DNA of 64,000 nt, from the NCBI GenBank assembly GCA_937900285.1, contig CALCEM010000051.1:7122-71121 (forward strand), written 5' to 3'. Both the position numbers and the translations under genes were made by a program. The DNA is from an uncultured Fretibacterium sp. (GTDB lineage Bacteria; Synergistota; Synergistia; Synergistales; Aminobacteriaceae). Of the stretch, positions 53,527-63,785 are shown piece after piece; position 1 is the stretch's first letter; each line of letters opens with the position of its first letter. A model generated the notes under the pieces. That model saw only the letters and a list, made by a program, of their open reading frames with translations, did no database searches and was not told the DNA's origin.

Positions 53527-55941
53527 ATGTATATATCATTAGAATTATTAAAAAATTTTATAGACATCAGACCGGATTTAACGCCCGAAGAAATAGCGGA
53601 GAGGTTAACTTTTTCAGGTTCGGAAGTTGAGAATATAAATTATTGCGCCGGCAAAATGTCGGGAGTAATTGTCGCGAGAGTTCAAGAGCTTGAAGAACAT
53701 CCGGAAGAACCAAAATTATTAATAGCGAGTTTAAATACCGGTTCTGGTGAACATACCTGCATAACCAGCGCGCATAATATTAAAAAGGGCGATTTAGTTT
53801 TTTACGCCGGAGCAGGTGCGATTTTACCGAACGGCATCGAAATGGGAATAAAAGATTTTAAAGGCGTTTCAAGTTCCGGGATGATGTTATCTGCTGAGGA
53901 ATTAGGTTTAAAGGAAGCTGATGATCCTTCGGGGTTATTAGTTCTGCCTCCTGAAGCTCGTCCTGGTGATGATGCAAAATCATTATTTCACATTGGCGAT
54001 GTAATTTTTGATGTTTCAATTACGCCCAATCGCGGAGATTTGTTAAGCCATTTAGGAATATCGCGAGAGCTTAAAGGTTTATACCCTGAATCAGTTTTAC
54101 ATATGCCTACATGGTTGAGACAATTCAAACAGGATAACGAATGGACGGAAGATTTTGGAGAAATTTCGCTGCCGGATAAAGGCTGTTACGCTTATAGATT
54201 GGGACTTGTCACGGGCGCAAAAATTAAAAATTCTCCGTTGACCTCACGTATTGATCTCGTACATTTGGGAATGCGTCCAATTTCAAACGCCGTTGATGTT
54301 ACAAATTATGTAATGTTAATGTTAGGCCAGCCGTTGCACGCATTTGATTTAAATACTTTACCTGCTCGTGAAATAACTGTGAGAAGTGCCAGAGCCGGCG
54401 AAATTATGAGAACGCTTGACGGTAAAGACAGAAATTTAACTGAAAATGATATGTTAATAACCAGCGGCGGAGAAGCTATAGCATTAGCCGGAGTAATGGG
54501 CGGTGAACAAACTGGAATTAACGAGAACACTAATACAATTTTGATCGAGAGCGCAAGTTTTTCTGCTGTAAGAGTTGGGCATACATCGCGAAGACTTGGA
54601 ATTAATTCCGAAGCTGCTTTTAGATTTTCGAGGACGGTCGATCCTGCTTTGTCTAATACTGCGTTGATTGCTGCTAGTGCTTTAATGCGTGACTGGTGCG
54701 AAGGTGAAATTAATTACAGGCCGAAATTTGCGGAAAATGAAATAAAAAATATTCAGCCGGTCGAATTAACGCGGAAAAAATTAAATGTATATTTGTCGTT
54801 TGATGACATGAATGCAGCCTCTAAAATTCTCGATGGCTTCGGAATAAAAAATATTAAGGACGATCACGAAAATAAAATTTTTATGCCCCCGACTTGGCGG
54901 CCGGATATTACGATTGAAGAGGATTTAATTGAGGAGATTGGACGTTATCGCGGTTATAATGAAGCTGAAAATAAATTACCCGGCGAACTTCCAAGACGTG
55001 CAGATGTCGGAGATGTTATGAAAATTTCCGGTTTCATTCGTAATTTTATGATGGCGAAGGGCTTCACAGAAATTATGACGTATAGTTTTTTGCCGGAAGA
55101 TTTTGCGAAGAAATTAAAATTAAATGACACTGATACACGTTCCGATTTAATAAAAATTGCCAACCCAATAAGCCGCGATCATATGGCAATGCGCACGAGT
55201 TTAATACCCGGATTATTGAACGCCCTTAAAAATTCGCTCGCTTCAGGCTGGAAAGATCAAATTAAAATTTTTGAACAGGGCAGAATATTTTTGCGCGAAG
55301 GTGAAAATAATCATATTGAGCCGGAACATTTAGCCGGATTAATTTTTAACGGTTTAGATGATAGATCAGCATGGAACGATCGCAGCGAAGATTTTTATAA
55401 TTTAAAATCGGTCGTCGAAAATTTAATTAAATCACGCGGATATACTCCGGAATTTAAAACCGGGCATGAAAATTTTACGCACGCCGGGCAAACTGCAAAT
55501 ATTTTTATTGACGGCGTTAAAATAGGATTTATTGCGAGATTGAAGCCAGCGCTCGAACAGGAAATAAATATTAACGCAAATAAAATTTATATATTTGAAA
55601 TTGACACGGGATTTTTAATAAATTTGAAGTCACCTGAATTTTTGCCTGTTAGCACTTTCCCTGCTTCAACGCGAGATATTTCGATGTTGGTTTCGCGCGA
55701 TAAGAATTATGCTAAAGTCATCAGCGACATAAAAAATTCAGCTGGTGAAGACGTAAAAATTTTAACTGAAATAAGATTATTTGATATTTACGAGGGCAAA
55801 GGAGTCCCGGAAAATTTCAGGAGTTTAGCTTTTACGCTGACATATAGATCACGCGACAGGACTTTACGGGATGAAGAAGTCGAGAATATAAATTTAAAAA
55901 TTCGTGAAAATCTCAATCATAAAGGTTATATAATACGTTAA
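53527..55941 (+). CDS. pheT: Phenylalanyl-tRNA synthetase beta subunit
   Basis: 804 residues, normal length. It carries the N-terminal tRNA-binding EMAP-like domain (VARVQELEEHPEEPKLLIA), the B3/B4 editing domain (NAVDVTNYVMLMLGQPLHAFD), a B5 domain (PPTWRPDITIEEDLIEEIGR) and the C-terminal anticodon-binding FDX-ACB domain (FPASTRDISMLVSRD). The beta subunit edits misacylated Tyr-tRNA-Phe. It starts three bases after pheS. Confidence 0.97.
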   Translation: MYISLELLKNFIDIRPDLTPEEIAERLTFSGSEVENINYCAGKMSGVIVARVQELEEHPEEPKLLIASLNTGSGEHTCITSAHNIKKGDLVFYAGAGAILPNGIEMGIKDFKGVSSSGMMLSAEELGLKEADDPSGLLVLPPEARPGDDAKSLFHIGDVIFDVSITPNRGDLLSHLGISRELKGLYPESVLHMPTWLRQFKQDNEWTEDFGEISLPDKGCYAYRLGLVTGAKIKNSPLTSRIDLVHLGMRPISNAVDVTNYVMLMLGQPLHAFDLNTLPAREITVRSARAGEIMRTLDGKDRNLTENDMLITSGGEAIALAGVMGGEQTGINENTNTILIESASFSAVRVGHTSRRLGINSEAAFRFSRTVDPALSNTALIAASALMRDWCEGEINYRPKFAENEIKNIQPVELTRKKLNVYLSFDDMNAASKILDGFGIKNIKDDHENKIFMPPTWRPDITIEEDLIEEIGRYRGYNEAENKLPGELPRRADVGDVMKISGFIRNFMMAKGFTEIMTYSFLPEDFAKKLKLNDTDTRSDLIKIANPISRDHMAMRTSLIPGLLNALKNSLASGWKDQIKIFEQGRIFLREGENNHIEPEHLAGLIFNGLDDRSAWNDRSEDFYNLKSVVENLIKSRGYTPEFKTGHENFTHAGQTANIFIDGVKIGFIARLKPALEQEININANKIYIFEIDTGFLINLKSPEFLPVSTFPASTRDISMLVSRDKNYAKVISDIKNSAGEDVKILTEIRLFDIYEGKGVPENFRSLAFTLTYRSRDRTLRDEEVENINLKIRENLNHKGYIIR

Positions 55942-55990
55942 AATATTCCCCTGTATATTATGAAATAAAAAATTATGCGGGGGATTTATT

Positions 55991-56212
55991 ATGAATTTAT
56001 CTCAGATCGAAAATTTTTCGGAAGAACTCTCACGAAAAGTAAATAATTTAATTTCAGAGCGCGATATTTTGAGACGCAGGCTGTTAAATATAAATGCTCA
56101 AGAGGCAGTAAAGGATTTTGAGTATATTACGTCATTTCACAATAATATAAACGAGACGGAAATTTTAACGGAAAATAATTTAAAGCTCGAAAAATTACTA
56201 GCTTCGATTTAA
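55991..56212 (+). CDS. Small coiled-coil protein
   Basis: 73 residues, starting MNLSQIENFSEELSRKVNNL and continuing as one or two amphipathic helices (LISERDILRRRLLNI). A GGGGGA site precedes the ATG. It lies 16 bases before the zapA-like gene. A ZapB-like or other divisome-linked helper is possible from the size and context, but I recognise no family. Confidence 0.5.
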   Translation: MNLSQIENFSEELSRKVNNLISERDILRRRLLNINAQEAVKDFEYITSFHNNINETEILTENNLKLEKLLASI

Positions 56213-56228
56213 GAACATAAATATAAAA

Positions 56229-56468
56229 ATGAAAACTCCAAGAGATTTTTTTCTTACGATTGGCAAAAAAAATTACAGTGTTCGCAGTGCATTAGATAAT
56301 AAAGAAATTGACCGCGTAAAAGATTTAATAGATCAGGCGTGCGGAAATCTTACGGAAACTGATCAGGAAAATTTATTAATGCTTACGTGTTTGAGGTTAG
56401 CTTATTCGCTGGATCATTTGGGCGGAAAAGTTGAGGATGTAATTAAGCGTATTGATAAATCAAATTAG
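56229..56468 (+). CDS. zapA: ZapA-like cell division protein
   Basis: 79 residues. FFLTIGKKNYSVRSALDNKEIDRVKDLID resembles the ZapA head domain, and the rest is a single helix for dimer formation (ENLLMLTCLRLAYSLDHLG). ZapA crosslinks FtsZ filaments. The position after pheT is a known context for zapA genes. It is short for the family and has weak motifs, so the call is probable. Confidence 0.65.
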   Translation: MKTPRDFFLTIGKKNYSVRSALDNKEIDRVKDLIDQACGNLTETDQENLLMLTCLRLAYSLDHLGGKVEDVIKRIDKSN

Positions 56469-56509
56469 AATTAAAATTATTTATTTTTAAGAGGAGCAAA
56501 TTAATTTAC

Positions 56510-57328
56510 ATGTCGAATTATGATTATAATGAAGCTCTCGAAGCAGTCGAATATATTAAGAAAAATTTAAATATAAATTCCGATTCAATTCCTTTAACAG
56601 CGATTGTGACCGGTTCAGGTTTGGGAGAATTAGCCGAAATTATAGAGAATCCGAAAATTTTAGACGTTAAAAATATAAATAATTGGCCAATCTCTACGGC
56701 TCCCGGCCATGCAGGAAAAATTTTTTACGGCAGAATTTCAGGACGAAATATAATTTTATTGCAGGGACGAGTACATTATTACGAAGGATATAATTTAAAG
56801 GCTGTTACATTTCCTGTCAGAGTTTTGGCGATGCTTGGAGTGCGTGAATATTTAGCGGTAAATGCTTCCGGTGCGATCAACGAAAATTTTAAGCCCGGTC
56901 AAATAATTTCAGTTGAAGATCATATAAATTTTATTGGCGATAATCCTTTAATCGGACAAAATGAAAACCGCTGGAATGAAAGATTTCCCGACATGACTCA
57001 CACATATAGCAGAAAATTATTAAAAATAGCTGAGAAATTAAATTTACAACGCGGCGTATATATAGCATTTTCCGGGCCTTCTTATGAAACTCCAGCTGAA
57101 ATTAAAATGGCGAAAATTTTAGGGGCTGATTTAGTTGGGATGTCAACAGTTCCAGAAGTAATAACAGCTAATTCAATGGGCTTGGAAGTTGCTGTATTAT
57201 CATGTGTCGCAAACATGGCCGCAGGAATTTCAGGAAATAAATTAACTGGCGAAGAAGTTTTAAACCAGATGCACGAATCAATAAAAGATTTAAAGGAAAT
57301 AATTTTAAAATTCATAAGAGAATTATAA
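56510..57328 (+). CDS. punA: Purine nucleoside phosphorylase
   Basis: 272 residues. VTGSGLGELAEII, STAPGHAGKIFYG, LQGRVHYYEGY and AFSGPSYETPAEIKM are the family I (trimeric) nucleoside phosphorylase motifs. It splits guanosine and inosine for salvage, complementing the pur operon. NKLTGEEVL near the end carries the base-contacting asparagine region. Confidence 0.94.
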   Translation: MSNYDYNEALEAVEYIKKNLNINSDSIPLTAIVTGSGLGELAEIIENPKILDVKNINNWPISTAPGHAGKIFYGRISGRNIILLQGRVHYYEGYNLKAVTFPVRVLAMLGVREYLAVNASGAINENFKPGQIISVEDHINFIGDNPLIGQNENRWNERFPDMTHTYSRKLLKIAEKLNLQRGVYIAFSGPSYETPAEIKMAKILGADLVGMSTVPEVITANSMGLEVAVLSCVANMAAGISGNKLTGEEVLNQMHESIKDLKEIILKFIREL

Positions 57329-57347
57329 AGGACTGATTACGTAAAGC

Positions 57348-58268
57348 ATGAAAATAAAAAAATTCATAATTATTTTAAGCGCAATAATAATTTTATGTGA
57401 TTTAAATTCCTCAAAAATATCCGCTTCGACCTGGATAAATTTCCCAAAAGAATGGGATGTCGGTCAAGCCTTCGCCGTTTCAATTTCATCGACTGAAGAT
57501 TATAAAAACCCCGTTATAACTTGGATGAACAGGACAATAAATTTAAATGTTGAACAGGGTGGAGCCGGAAAAATTTCATACGGATTATTGGGGACTGATG
57601 TGCGGAATACCAAACCTGCAAATTATAAAATTACTTTTGAATTTACTCAGAATAATAAAAAATATAAAGCTAACGGAAATATAAAAATTAATTCTCGCGA
57701 ATATCCTCACGAAGTTTTAACGGTCAGTCCAAAAATGGTAAACCCTCCCAAAAAAGAATTACCGAGAATACGCGAAGAAGCAAAATTAACAGGAGCAGCA
57801 AAAAAAATTATGACGATCCCCAGAAAATGGACGACCCCTCCTCAAGCTCCTTTAAGCATGATGTATTTAACAAGCGATTACGGAAAAAGCAGAGTTTATA
57901 ACGGAGTCCCAAGAGCCGGACATAACGGTGCAGATTTACGTGCAGCAGTCGGGACAAAAGTTCGTGCGCCATTTGCTGGAACTGTAATTTTAACGGGATT
58001 TCATTATTATGCAGGCGGAAGCGTTTATATTGATTCTGGTAACGGTGTTATAACTGCGTTTTTTCATTTGAGTAAAATTCTCGTTAAGAAGGGCGATCGA
58101 ATTGCAAAAGGTCAGGTCGTAGCAGAAAGCGGAAGCACTGGACGAGTAACGGGGCCGCATTTGCATTACAGTTTAATTTTAGCTGGTCAATTTGTAGATC
58201 CGATCCCGTTATTATCAACGAGTATAAGCGAAATGCTAAAAACAGGACATGAGGAGCAGGTGAATTAA
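57348..58268 (+). CDS. M23 (LytM) family peptidase, secreted
   Basis: 306 residues with a signal peptide (FIIILSAIIILCDLNSSKISA). The N-terminal part is beta-rich. The catalytic domain has HNGADLRAAVGTKVRAPFAG with the H-x3-D zinc pair, and GPHLHYSLIL with H-x-H. It should cut peptidoglycan crosslinks or, if inactive, activate amidases; all metal residues are present, so activity is likely. Confidence 0.92.
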   Translation: MKIKKFIIILSAIIILCDLNSSKISASTWINFPKEWDVGQAFAVSISSTEDYKNPVITWMNRTINLNVEQGGAGKISYGLLGTDVRNTKPANYKITFEFTQNNKKYKANGNIKINSREYPHEVLTVSPKMVNPPKKELPRIREEAKLTGAAKKIMTIPRKWTTPPQAPLSMMYLTSDYGKSRVYNGVPRAGHNGADLRAAVGTKVRAPFAGTVILTGFHYYAGGSVYIDSGNGVITAFFHLSKILVKKGDRIAKGQVVAESGSTGRVTGPHLHYSLILAGQFVDPIPLLSTSISEMLKTGHEEQVN

Positions 58269-58274
58269 AATAAA

Positions 58275-59330
58275 ATGGAAAAAAATATTTACGGCTTAAT
58301 ATTATGCGGGGGCAGCGGGACGAGATTATGGCCTTTATCGCGTGAAAATTTGCCGAAACAATTTTTAAATTTATACGGTGATAAAACTTTATTACAACAT
58401 ACTGCGACGAGATTATTAAATTTAATTCCGTTGATGAACTTAAAAATTATAACTGGTTCGAGATGGTCATTAATGGCACAAGATCAATTAAAAAATATTT
58501 TTGGAGAATTGCCCGAAAATTTTGCGATTGAAGAACCCTGCGCGCGTGGAACATGTCCGGCGATATTATTAGCGGTTGAAAAATTATTAAAATCCGGAGC
58601 AACTGACGAAGATATATTTATAATTACTCCTAGCGATGGGGCTATTACAAATAATAAAGTTTTTACGGAAGCTCTGAAAATTGCTGTTGAATCTGCTCAA
58701 GCTGGAAATATTACGATTTTGGGAATTGAACCGACTAAACCTGATACTGGTTTCGGATATGTTAAGGGCGGTAAAAAATTTCCCGGCGGGTGGTATGAAG
58801 CTGAGAAATTTGTAGAAAAACCGAATATTGAAACGGCAAAAAAATATTTTAAGAGTCGCCAATATTTTTGGAACGGAGGAATTTTTATATTTACGCCCCG
58901 TGATTTGAAACGCGAATTAAAGAAGGCAGATGAAAATTTATATAAAATATTTATGGCCGGCGAGATCGAAAAAAATTTTAAAGATTTAAAAAATATTTCA
59001 TTCGATAATGCCATAATGGAACGCGCTGAAAATGTAGCGTTTGTGCCTTTAATAAATTCCGGCTGGTCGGATGTAGGATCATGGGATGCTCTTCACGAAA
59101 TTTTGGATCATGACGAAAACGAAAATACTTTAACCGGCGAAATTATAAATTTAAATGGACATAATAATTTTATATATTCACCTGAAAAATTAATCGTGCT
59201 AAATAATATAAATGATCTAGTCGTTATAAATTCTCCAGGAGCAATATTTATAACCAGGCGCGGAGATTCGCAGGAAGTTCGCAACGTCGTAAAATATTTA
59301 AAGGAAAATAATTTTAATCAGGCATTGTGA
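58275..59330 (+). CDS. manC: Mannose-1-phosphate guanylyltransferase
   Basis: 351 residues. LILCGGSGTRLWPLSRENLPKQFL is the nucleotidyl-transferase signature, with FVEKPN at the sugar-phosphate site and a beta-helix tail (GEIINLNGHNNFIYSP). The isomerase domain of bifunctional ManC is absent. It makes GDP-mannose, the precursor of GDP-fucose, which fits the fucosyltransferase-like gene in this window. It ends one base before the convergent ATPase gene. Confidence 0.94.
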   Translation: MEKNIYGLILCGGSGTRLWPLSRENLPKQFLNLYGDKTLLQHTATRLLNLIPLMNLKIITGSRWSLMAQDQLKNIFGELPENFAIEEPCARGTCPAILLAVEKLLKSGATDEDIFIITPSDGAITNNKVFTEALKIAVESAQAGNITILGIEPTKPDTGFGYVKGGKKFPGGWYEAEKFVEKPNIETAKKYFKSRQYFWNGGIFIFTPRDLKRELKKADENLYKIFMAGEIEKNFKDLKNISFDNAIMERAENVAFVPLINSGWSDVGSWDALHEILDHDENENTLTGEIINLNGHNNFIYSPEKLIVLNNINDLVVINSPGAIFITRRGDSQEVRNVVKYLKENNFNQAL

Positions 59331-59331
59331 A

Positions 59332-60204
59332 TTATTTTATATTTGATAAGTGATCAATTAAATTTTTAATGTCATTGTCATCCCAATCTTTTGAATTTTT
59401 CCCGTTAGTAATGGCCAGCATTAAATCCTGAGCGCGTTGCTGGTCATTTCCTGAAATTTCAAGATAACTGTTATATAAATTTTTTATAATTTCCCTTGAA
59501 GGAGTTTTAAGATCGTTGTTTAATTCTTTACCTGATTCGAGCCAATTTTTTAAAATTTTCCCGGTCTCTTCGCTTATCACAAAAATTTTCCCGTCAAAAA
59601 TGCTCGTCCTATCTTTTGAAACTGTAACATCATGTGTCATGCTAATATCAAAAACTGTCGTAAATTCGTAATCCATTCCGTCACGTTGAACGGGTGCAAG
59701 CCCTAATTTTTTTATTTCAGTTTTACCGCGTTCGTTTTGAATTTGAGCGTATTCAGTTTTTGATCTCATTGTTGCGATTATGTGACAATTTGAATTTAAC
59801 ATCGTGTCGACTAATCTATTATACCAGGGCGTAACATGCCGCCAAGCAGTATAACTATTACCTTTACCAGTGTCCGTAATTTTTCCCTGCATGTCCAATA
59901 ATCCGCCTTCACCGCTCCAAACGTGAGACAAACTGTCAATTATTAAAATGTCATAGCCTTCATTTTCTGCTTCGCGAATGGCTGTAATATATTTTTGAAC
60001 AGTAAACGGAGCGTTAATATTTTGAATATCATAATCAGCTAAATCAGAATATAAATCACCTGAACCGCTTTCAGTGTCGATCATTGCAATTTTTCCGCCC
60101 AAACCTTTAGCGATTAACAGAGCACCGTAAGTTTTTCCAGAGCCAGCCGGCCCGGTTATAGCGAGTCTTAATTTTGCTTTTAATCTTTCGGCTTTTCTGA
60201 ACAT
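59332..60204 (-). CDS. Phage-type AAA ATPase (Sak4-like)
   Basis: 290 residues. The Walker A motif is ITGPAGSGKTYGALLIAKGLGG, Walker B is YDILIIDSLSHVW, and HIIATMRSKTEYAQ is the sensor strand typical of phage AAA/Sak4-type RecA-like proteins. The C-terminal 80 residues are helical. In phages these act with single-strand binding proteins in recombination. No phage genes surround it, and it sits on the opposite strand between manC and fliD, so it looks like an isolated acquisition. AGGAGG precedes the ATG. Confidence 0.75.
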   Translation of the reverse strand: MFRKAERLKAKLRLAITGPAGSGKTYGALLIAKGLGGKIAMIDTESGSGDLYSDLADYDIQNINAPFTVQKYITAIREAENEGYDILIIDSLSHVWSGEGGLLDMQGKITDTGKGNSYTAWRHVTPWYNRLVDTMLNSNCHIIATMRSKTEYAQIQNERGKTEIKKLGLAPVQRDGMDYEFTTVFDISMTHDVTVSKDRTSIFDGKIFVISEETGKILKNWLESGKELNNDLKTPSREIIKNLYNSYLEISGNDQQRAQDLMLAITNGKNSKDWDDNDIKNLIDHLSNIK

Positions 60205-60302
60205 ATTAAAAAATTCCTCCTGGATTATGTATCGTTAAAATTTTTTTAATATTATATTATTTTTCATGGCCGGGTAAAAATTTAAAAAAGTATTAAAATT
60301 CC

Positions 60303-60330
60303 TAATGTAAAAATTATTATTTTCCGATAT
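60303..60330 (+). promoter_or_regulatory. Sigma-28 (FliA/SigD)-like promoter of fliD
   Basis: TAAT (60303-60306), 16 bases, then TCCGATAT (60323-60330), close to the TAAA/GCCGATAT consensus. It lies 43 bases before fliD, which has AGGAGG at the proper distance. Confidence 0.55.
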
Positions 60331-60373
60331 TTCAAACAGGATTATATTTTTATGACAGGAGGTTTATTAAAAA

Positions 60374-63300
60374 ATGTCTTCTATGAGCATATCCGGCATT
60401 GTTTCGGGGATTGACTGGGAGAGCATGATAGACAGCGTAATTGAATCCGCTTCACAAGCCGCATACGTTAAAGTAAACGAAAAAAATAATTTAACTAACA
60501 AAAAAAGTTTATTCGAAGAATTAAAAGTTTCTATGCAGGCTCTTCAGTCTTCAATTTCTCCGTTAAAACTGCCGTCAACTTACAAAGCTAAAGAAATCGA
60601 AATAGAACGCCTCGACAGTACAGCTTCATATAAAGGAGTTTTGACAGCGACAGTAAACGCTGATGCCGAAGTAAATATTTATAATCTCGAAGTAAAACAG
60701 TTAGCAACGGCGCAGACTTTGAGATCAAATCAAATTACAGGAACTTTCAGCAGCATAAATTCTACAATGAGTTCATTATCAGGCGGAAAAATTTATTTAA
60801 ATGCTGGAGGCCAAAAAGCAGCAATCGAAGTAAATTCGACTGACACATTATCATCTCTAAAGTCTCGAATTAACAGCACTATAAAAACTTTGAGCACTCC
60901 AATGGCCGTAACAGCTTCGGTAGTCGATAATAAATTAATTTTGAAAAGTGATAACACTGGAATCGGCGCAGAAACTATAACGGAAACGTTTAATTATCCG
61001 AGAATGGACGGAATTACTACGCTCGAAAATATTAACGTCGATACAAGCGATTACAGCACAGGAAATTTAATAGTTAAATACGGTTCTAAAACTTGGACCG
61101 AAGATAATGGCGACTTTGATATTATCGACGGCAATAAATTACGCTGGCATGAATATGAACTCGGCGAAGATACTATTAACGTCGGCGATGACTTCACCGC
61201 AAAATATAAAACTTCCGCTGGAGATTCGTTTACATCAAGCGAAATTAAAAGAGGTTCGGGAACAACTGACAGCAATGTATTAGATTTCACCGTGACAATT
61301 AATGATACGTCTAGATTTACAATTACTGACTCGGACGGAAATACTTATAACTACGGCACGGATTTTACGATCAGTGGTAAATCTATTATCTGGAATCAAA
61401 GCACTACAACAGATGATGACGGAAACGAAACTAAAACGACGCACGGGCCTTCATCCGGCTCAACTTACACGCTGAATTATTCAAATAATACATCCGCTTC
61501 AATTTCAACGAGCGTTACAGTAAATTCAAACGGATATAACGTCTTAAATTTTGAAAGTTCAAACGGTAAATACGCCGGCAGTTATAATAGTAAATATTTG
61601 AGCTTCGAACAAATTCCATCAAGTGAAAAAACTGTAAACGATTCCGGCATTACGATAATAAACGGCGATTATTTAGATTTTACTTTCACTGATAGTTCAG
61701 GCAATGAAATCGAATATAATGGAGTTTACGGAACAGATTTTTATATAAACAGCGGTGGCACTGCTGATTCAAACGGCAACACATTACCCGTAATACGTTG
61801 GGCCACTGGAGATTTACCGACGGGCGTAAAAGTTCAAGTTTCATATAAAGGCAGTCAAGTTACAGAAACTGATGACGGCACTGGAGATTTTTTCAATTTC
61901 TCGATGAACAGAACGACGCAGGACACTTATTTATATTCGACTGATTCAAGCGACACGCCTTTATATTCAAAATTCACCGGCGGAACTGTAACAATAACTG
62001 ACGGCTCAAAAACTTTTTATGAGGGCATAGACTTTGAAATTAAGAGCAGTGGATCAGGTTCAAGCGCGACGGCTGTAATTGATTGGAATCCAGATTCAAG
62101 CTGGTACACCGATTTAACAGGCGGTTCAACTTACACCGTGAATTTAACTCAAGCTGACGGCACAACAAATACATATACCGGCATAAGAGATTTATACGAG
62201 TCATTAGACTTGACGGAATACGGATTTACTTCAGTTAATGGAACGATACAGGGAATTAATAAAACTGTCGATGATTCTATAAAATCTTACGTTTTGAGTG
62301 AAGATGGTGTAAAAGAATCTCTCGGAGTTGAAGTCGTTGACGGCGGAAATGGGGAATTTAGATTTACGTGGCAGGCTCAACAATTAACAGAGCGCGACAA
62401 TATGCCAACTTATGCGGATTCAGACGGCGATCCGATCGAGTACACTGCTGAATACGCTTATTCTGTTAACACGTTTACACTTGAAGACAATATGAACGGG
62501 GATATTTTGGAAGCGCTCGGCTTAAATTATCCGCAGACTATTGACGAAGATGATGAGGACGCATTAGCGGAGCAGGCAGAACATTACACAGCAGCACAGG
62601 ACGCAATTTTAATTTTAGATGGCGAAGAGGTCACGAGATCATCAAATTACATCGGCGAAACATATAACAACGAATTAATTAAAGGCATGACGATACAATT
62701 AAAGGGCGTTGGAACTGTTTCATTAGATGTTGCTCACGATGCTGAGAAGGCTGTAACGTCAATTCAAAGTTTTGTCGATAATTTTAACAGTGTTATATCA
62801 TGGGTGAACACTAGATTAAGCGAAAAACAACTTGACGCGGATACTGCTGCAACAGTTGACAGTGATGATTTTAGAATGCGCTGGGGATTGTTATACGGAA
62901 ATTCTGTATTGCGTCAGATGAAAACTCAAATGCGTTCGCTCGTCAGTCAAAATTTTCAATTTTCGTTCACATCTCGTTCAAGTTCTGAACCAGTTTACGG
63001 AACAATGGCATATAACGGGTTGAGATCGTCATCAACGTTAAGAATTTCGACGGGTGATAAATATGCAGATTTGACGATTACGCCGGAGGATACACTTGAC
63101 ACGATACTTGAAAAATTAAATGACAATTCCGAAACGAGCGAATTATATAGTTTATATTATGACGATGATGGCGAATTATTAAAGCAGCCGTTAATTAAGG
63201 CTTCAATTGAGGACGACATGTTAAAAATTTCGAGCGGAACAAGTGACGAAATTACTTTAAACGGTGTATCGGCCTTAAATGTTTTGAAAATGAATTACAC

Positions 63301-63721
63301 TTACAAAGGCTTATACCAGATCGGAATTGAAACGACTTCAGAGGATTACGGTAAGAGCGGAGAATTAGATTTCAGCACTGATGAATTTATGACGGCTCTC
63401 GAAGAAAATCCCGATGAAGTTGAAGAATTAATGTTGAAATTTGCTACTAATGTCGACACTTGGGCAAAATCAATGCTTACGAGTTCCGGCGATACTTCCG
63501 GAGTAATAACGCGTGAAATTGAAAATATTCAAACTAAAATCGACAACATAAACGAATATCTTGAAGATTATCAGGACAGGCTCGACCGTCAAGAGGAAAT
63601 GTTACGGACAAAATACGCCAATGCAGAACAACAGCTCGCAACTTTAACGCAGAAAGCCAGCTCAATAGCATCAACTTTAAACATGTTGAACGGTTACACG
63701 AGCAGCAGCAGCTCAGATTAA
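60374..63721 (+). CDS. fliD: Flagellar hook-associated protein 2 (filament cap), very large
   Basis: 1115 residues, about twice the usual size. The N-terminal FliD domain (ISGIVSGIDWESMIDSVIES, YNLEVKQLATAQTLRSNQI) and the C-terminal FliD domain (residues of about 745-1105, ending in a coiled coil) are complete. Between them, residues of about 200-600 are serine, threonine and aspartate rich and contain four related modules (near 231-280, 315-370, 436-493 and 537-592) with a shared Y-x2-G-x-DF-x-I core. FliD caps the growing filament and folds flagellin. The insertion would lie in the outer, surface-exposed part of the cap. A terminator follows. Confidence 0.93.
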   Translation: MSSMSISGIVSGIDWESMIDSVIESASQAAYVKVNEKNNLTNKKSLFEELKVSMQALQSSISPLKLPSTYKAKEIEIERLDSTASYKGVLTATVNADAEVNIYNLEVKQLATAQTLRSNQITGTFSSINSTMSSLSGGKIYLNAGGQKAAIEVNSTDTLSSLKSRINSTIKTLSTPMAVTASVVDNKLILKSDNTGIGAETITETFNYPRMDGITTLENINVDTSDYSTGNLIVKYGSKTWTEDNGDFDIIDGNKLRWHEYELGEDTINVGDDFTAKYKTSAGDSFTSSEIKRGSGTTDSNVLDFTVTINDTSRFTITDSDGNTYNYGTDFTISGKSIIWNQSTTTDDDGNETKTTHGPSSGSTYTLNYSNNTSASISTSVTVNSNGYNVLNFESSNGKYAGSYNSKYLSFEQIPSSEKTVNDSGITIINGDYLDFTFTDSSGNEIEYNGVYGTDFYINSGGTADSNGNTLPVIRWATGDLPTGVKVQVSYKGSQVTETDDGTGDFFNFSMNRTTQDTYLYSTDSSDTPLYSKFTGGTVTITDGSKTFYEGIDFEIKSSGSGSSATAVIDWNPDSSWYTDLTGGSTYTVNLTQADGTTNTYTGIRDLYESLDLTEYGFTSVNGTIQGINKTVDDSIKSYVLSEDGVKESLGVEVVDGGNGEFRFTWQAQQLTERDNMPTYADSDGDPIEYTAEYAYSVNTFTLEDNMNGDILEALGLNYPQTIDEDDEDALAEQAEHYTAAQDAILILDGEEVTRSSNYIGETYNNELIKGMTIQLKGVGTVSLDVAHDAEKAVTSIQSFVDNFNSVISWVNTRLSEKQLDADTAATVDSDDFRMRWGLLYGNSVLRQMKTQMRSLVSQNFQFSFTSRSSSEPVYGTMAYNGLRSSSTLRISTGDKYADLTITPEDTLDTILEKLNDNSETSELYSLYYDDDGELLKQPLIKASIEDDMLKISSGTSDEITLNGVSALNVLKMNYTYKGLYQIGIETTSEDYGKSGELDFSTDEFMTALEENPDEVEELMLKFATNVDTWAKSMLTSSGDTSGVITREIENIQTKIDNINEYLEDYQDRLDRQEEMLRTKYANAEQQLATLTQKASSIASTLNMLNGYTSSSSSD

Positions 63722-63747
63722 TTAAATTAATATATAAATAAAAATTT

Positions 63748-63785
63748 TTCCTCTCCTGGAATTTTAAGGGGAGGAATTTTTTTTT
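63748..63785 (+). terminator. Terminator after fliD
   Basis: TTCCTCTCC (63748-63756) pairs with GGGGAGGAA (63768-63776), followed by nine T. Confidence 0.85.

Noticed and set aside
59332..60204. Prophage
   Set aside because: Only one phage-type gene is present; no integrase, structural genes or attachment repeats are seen.
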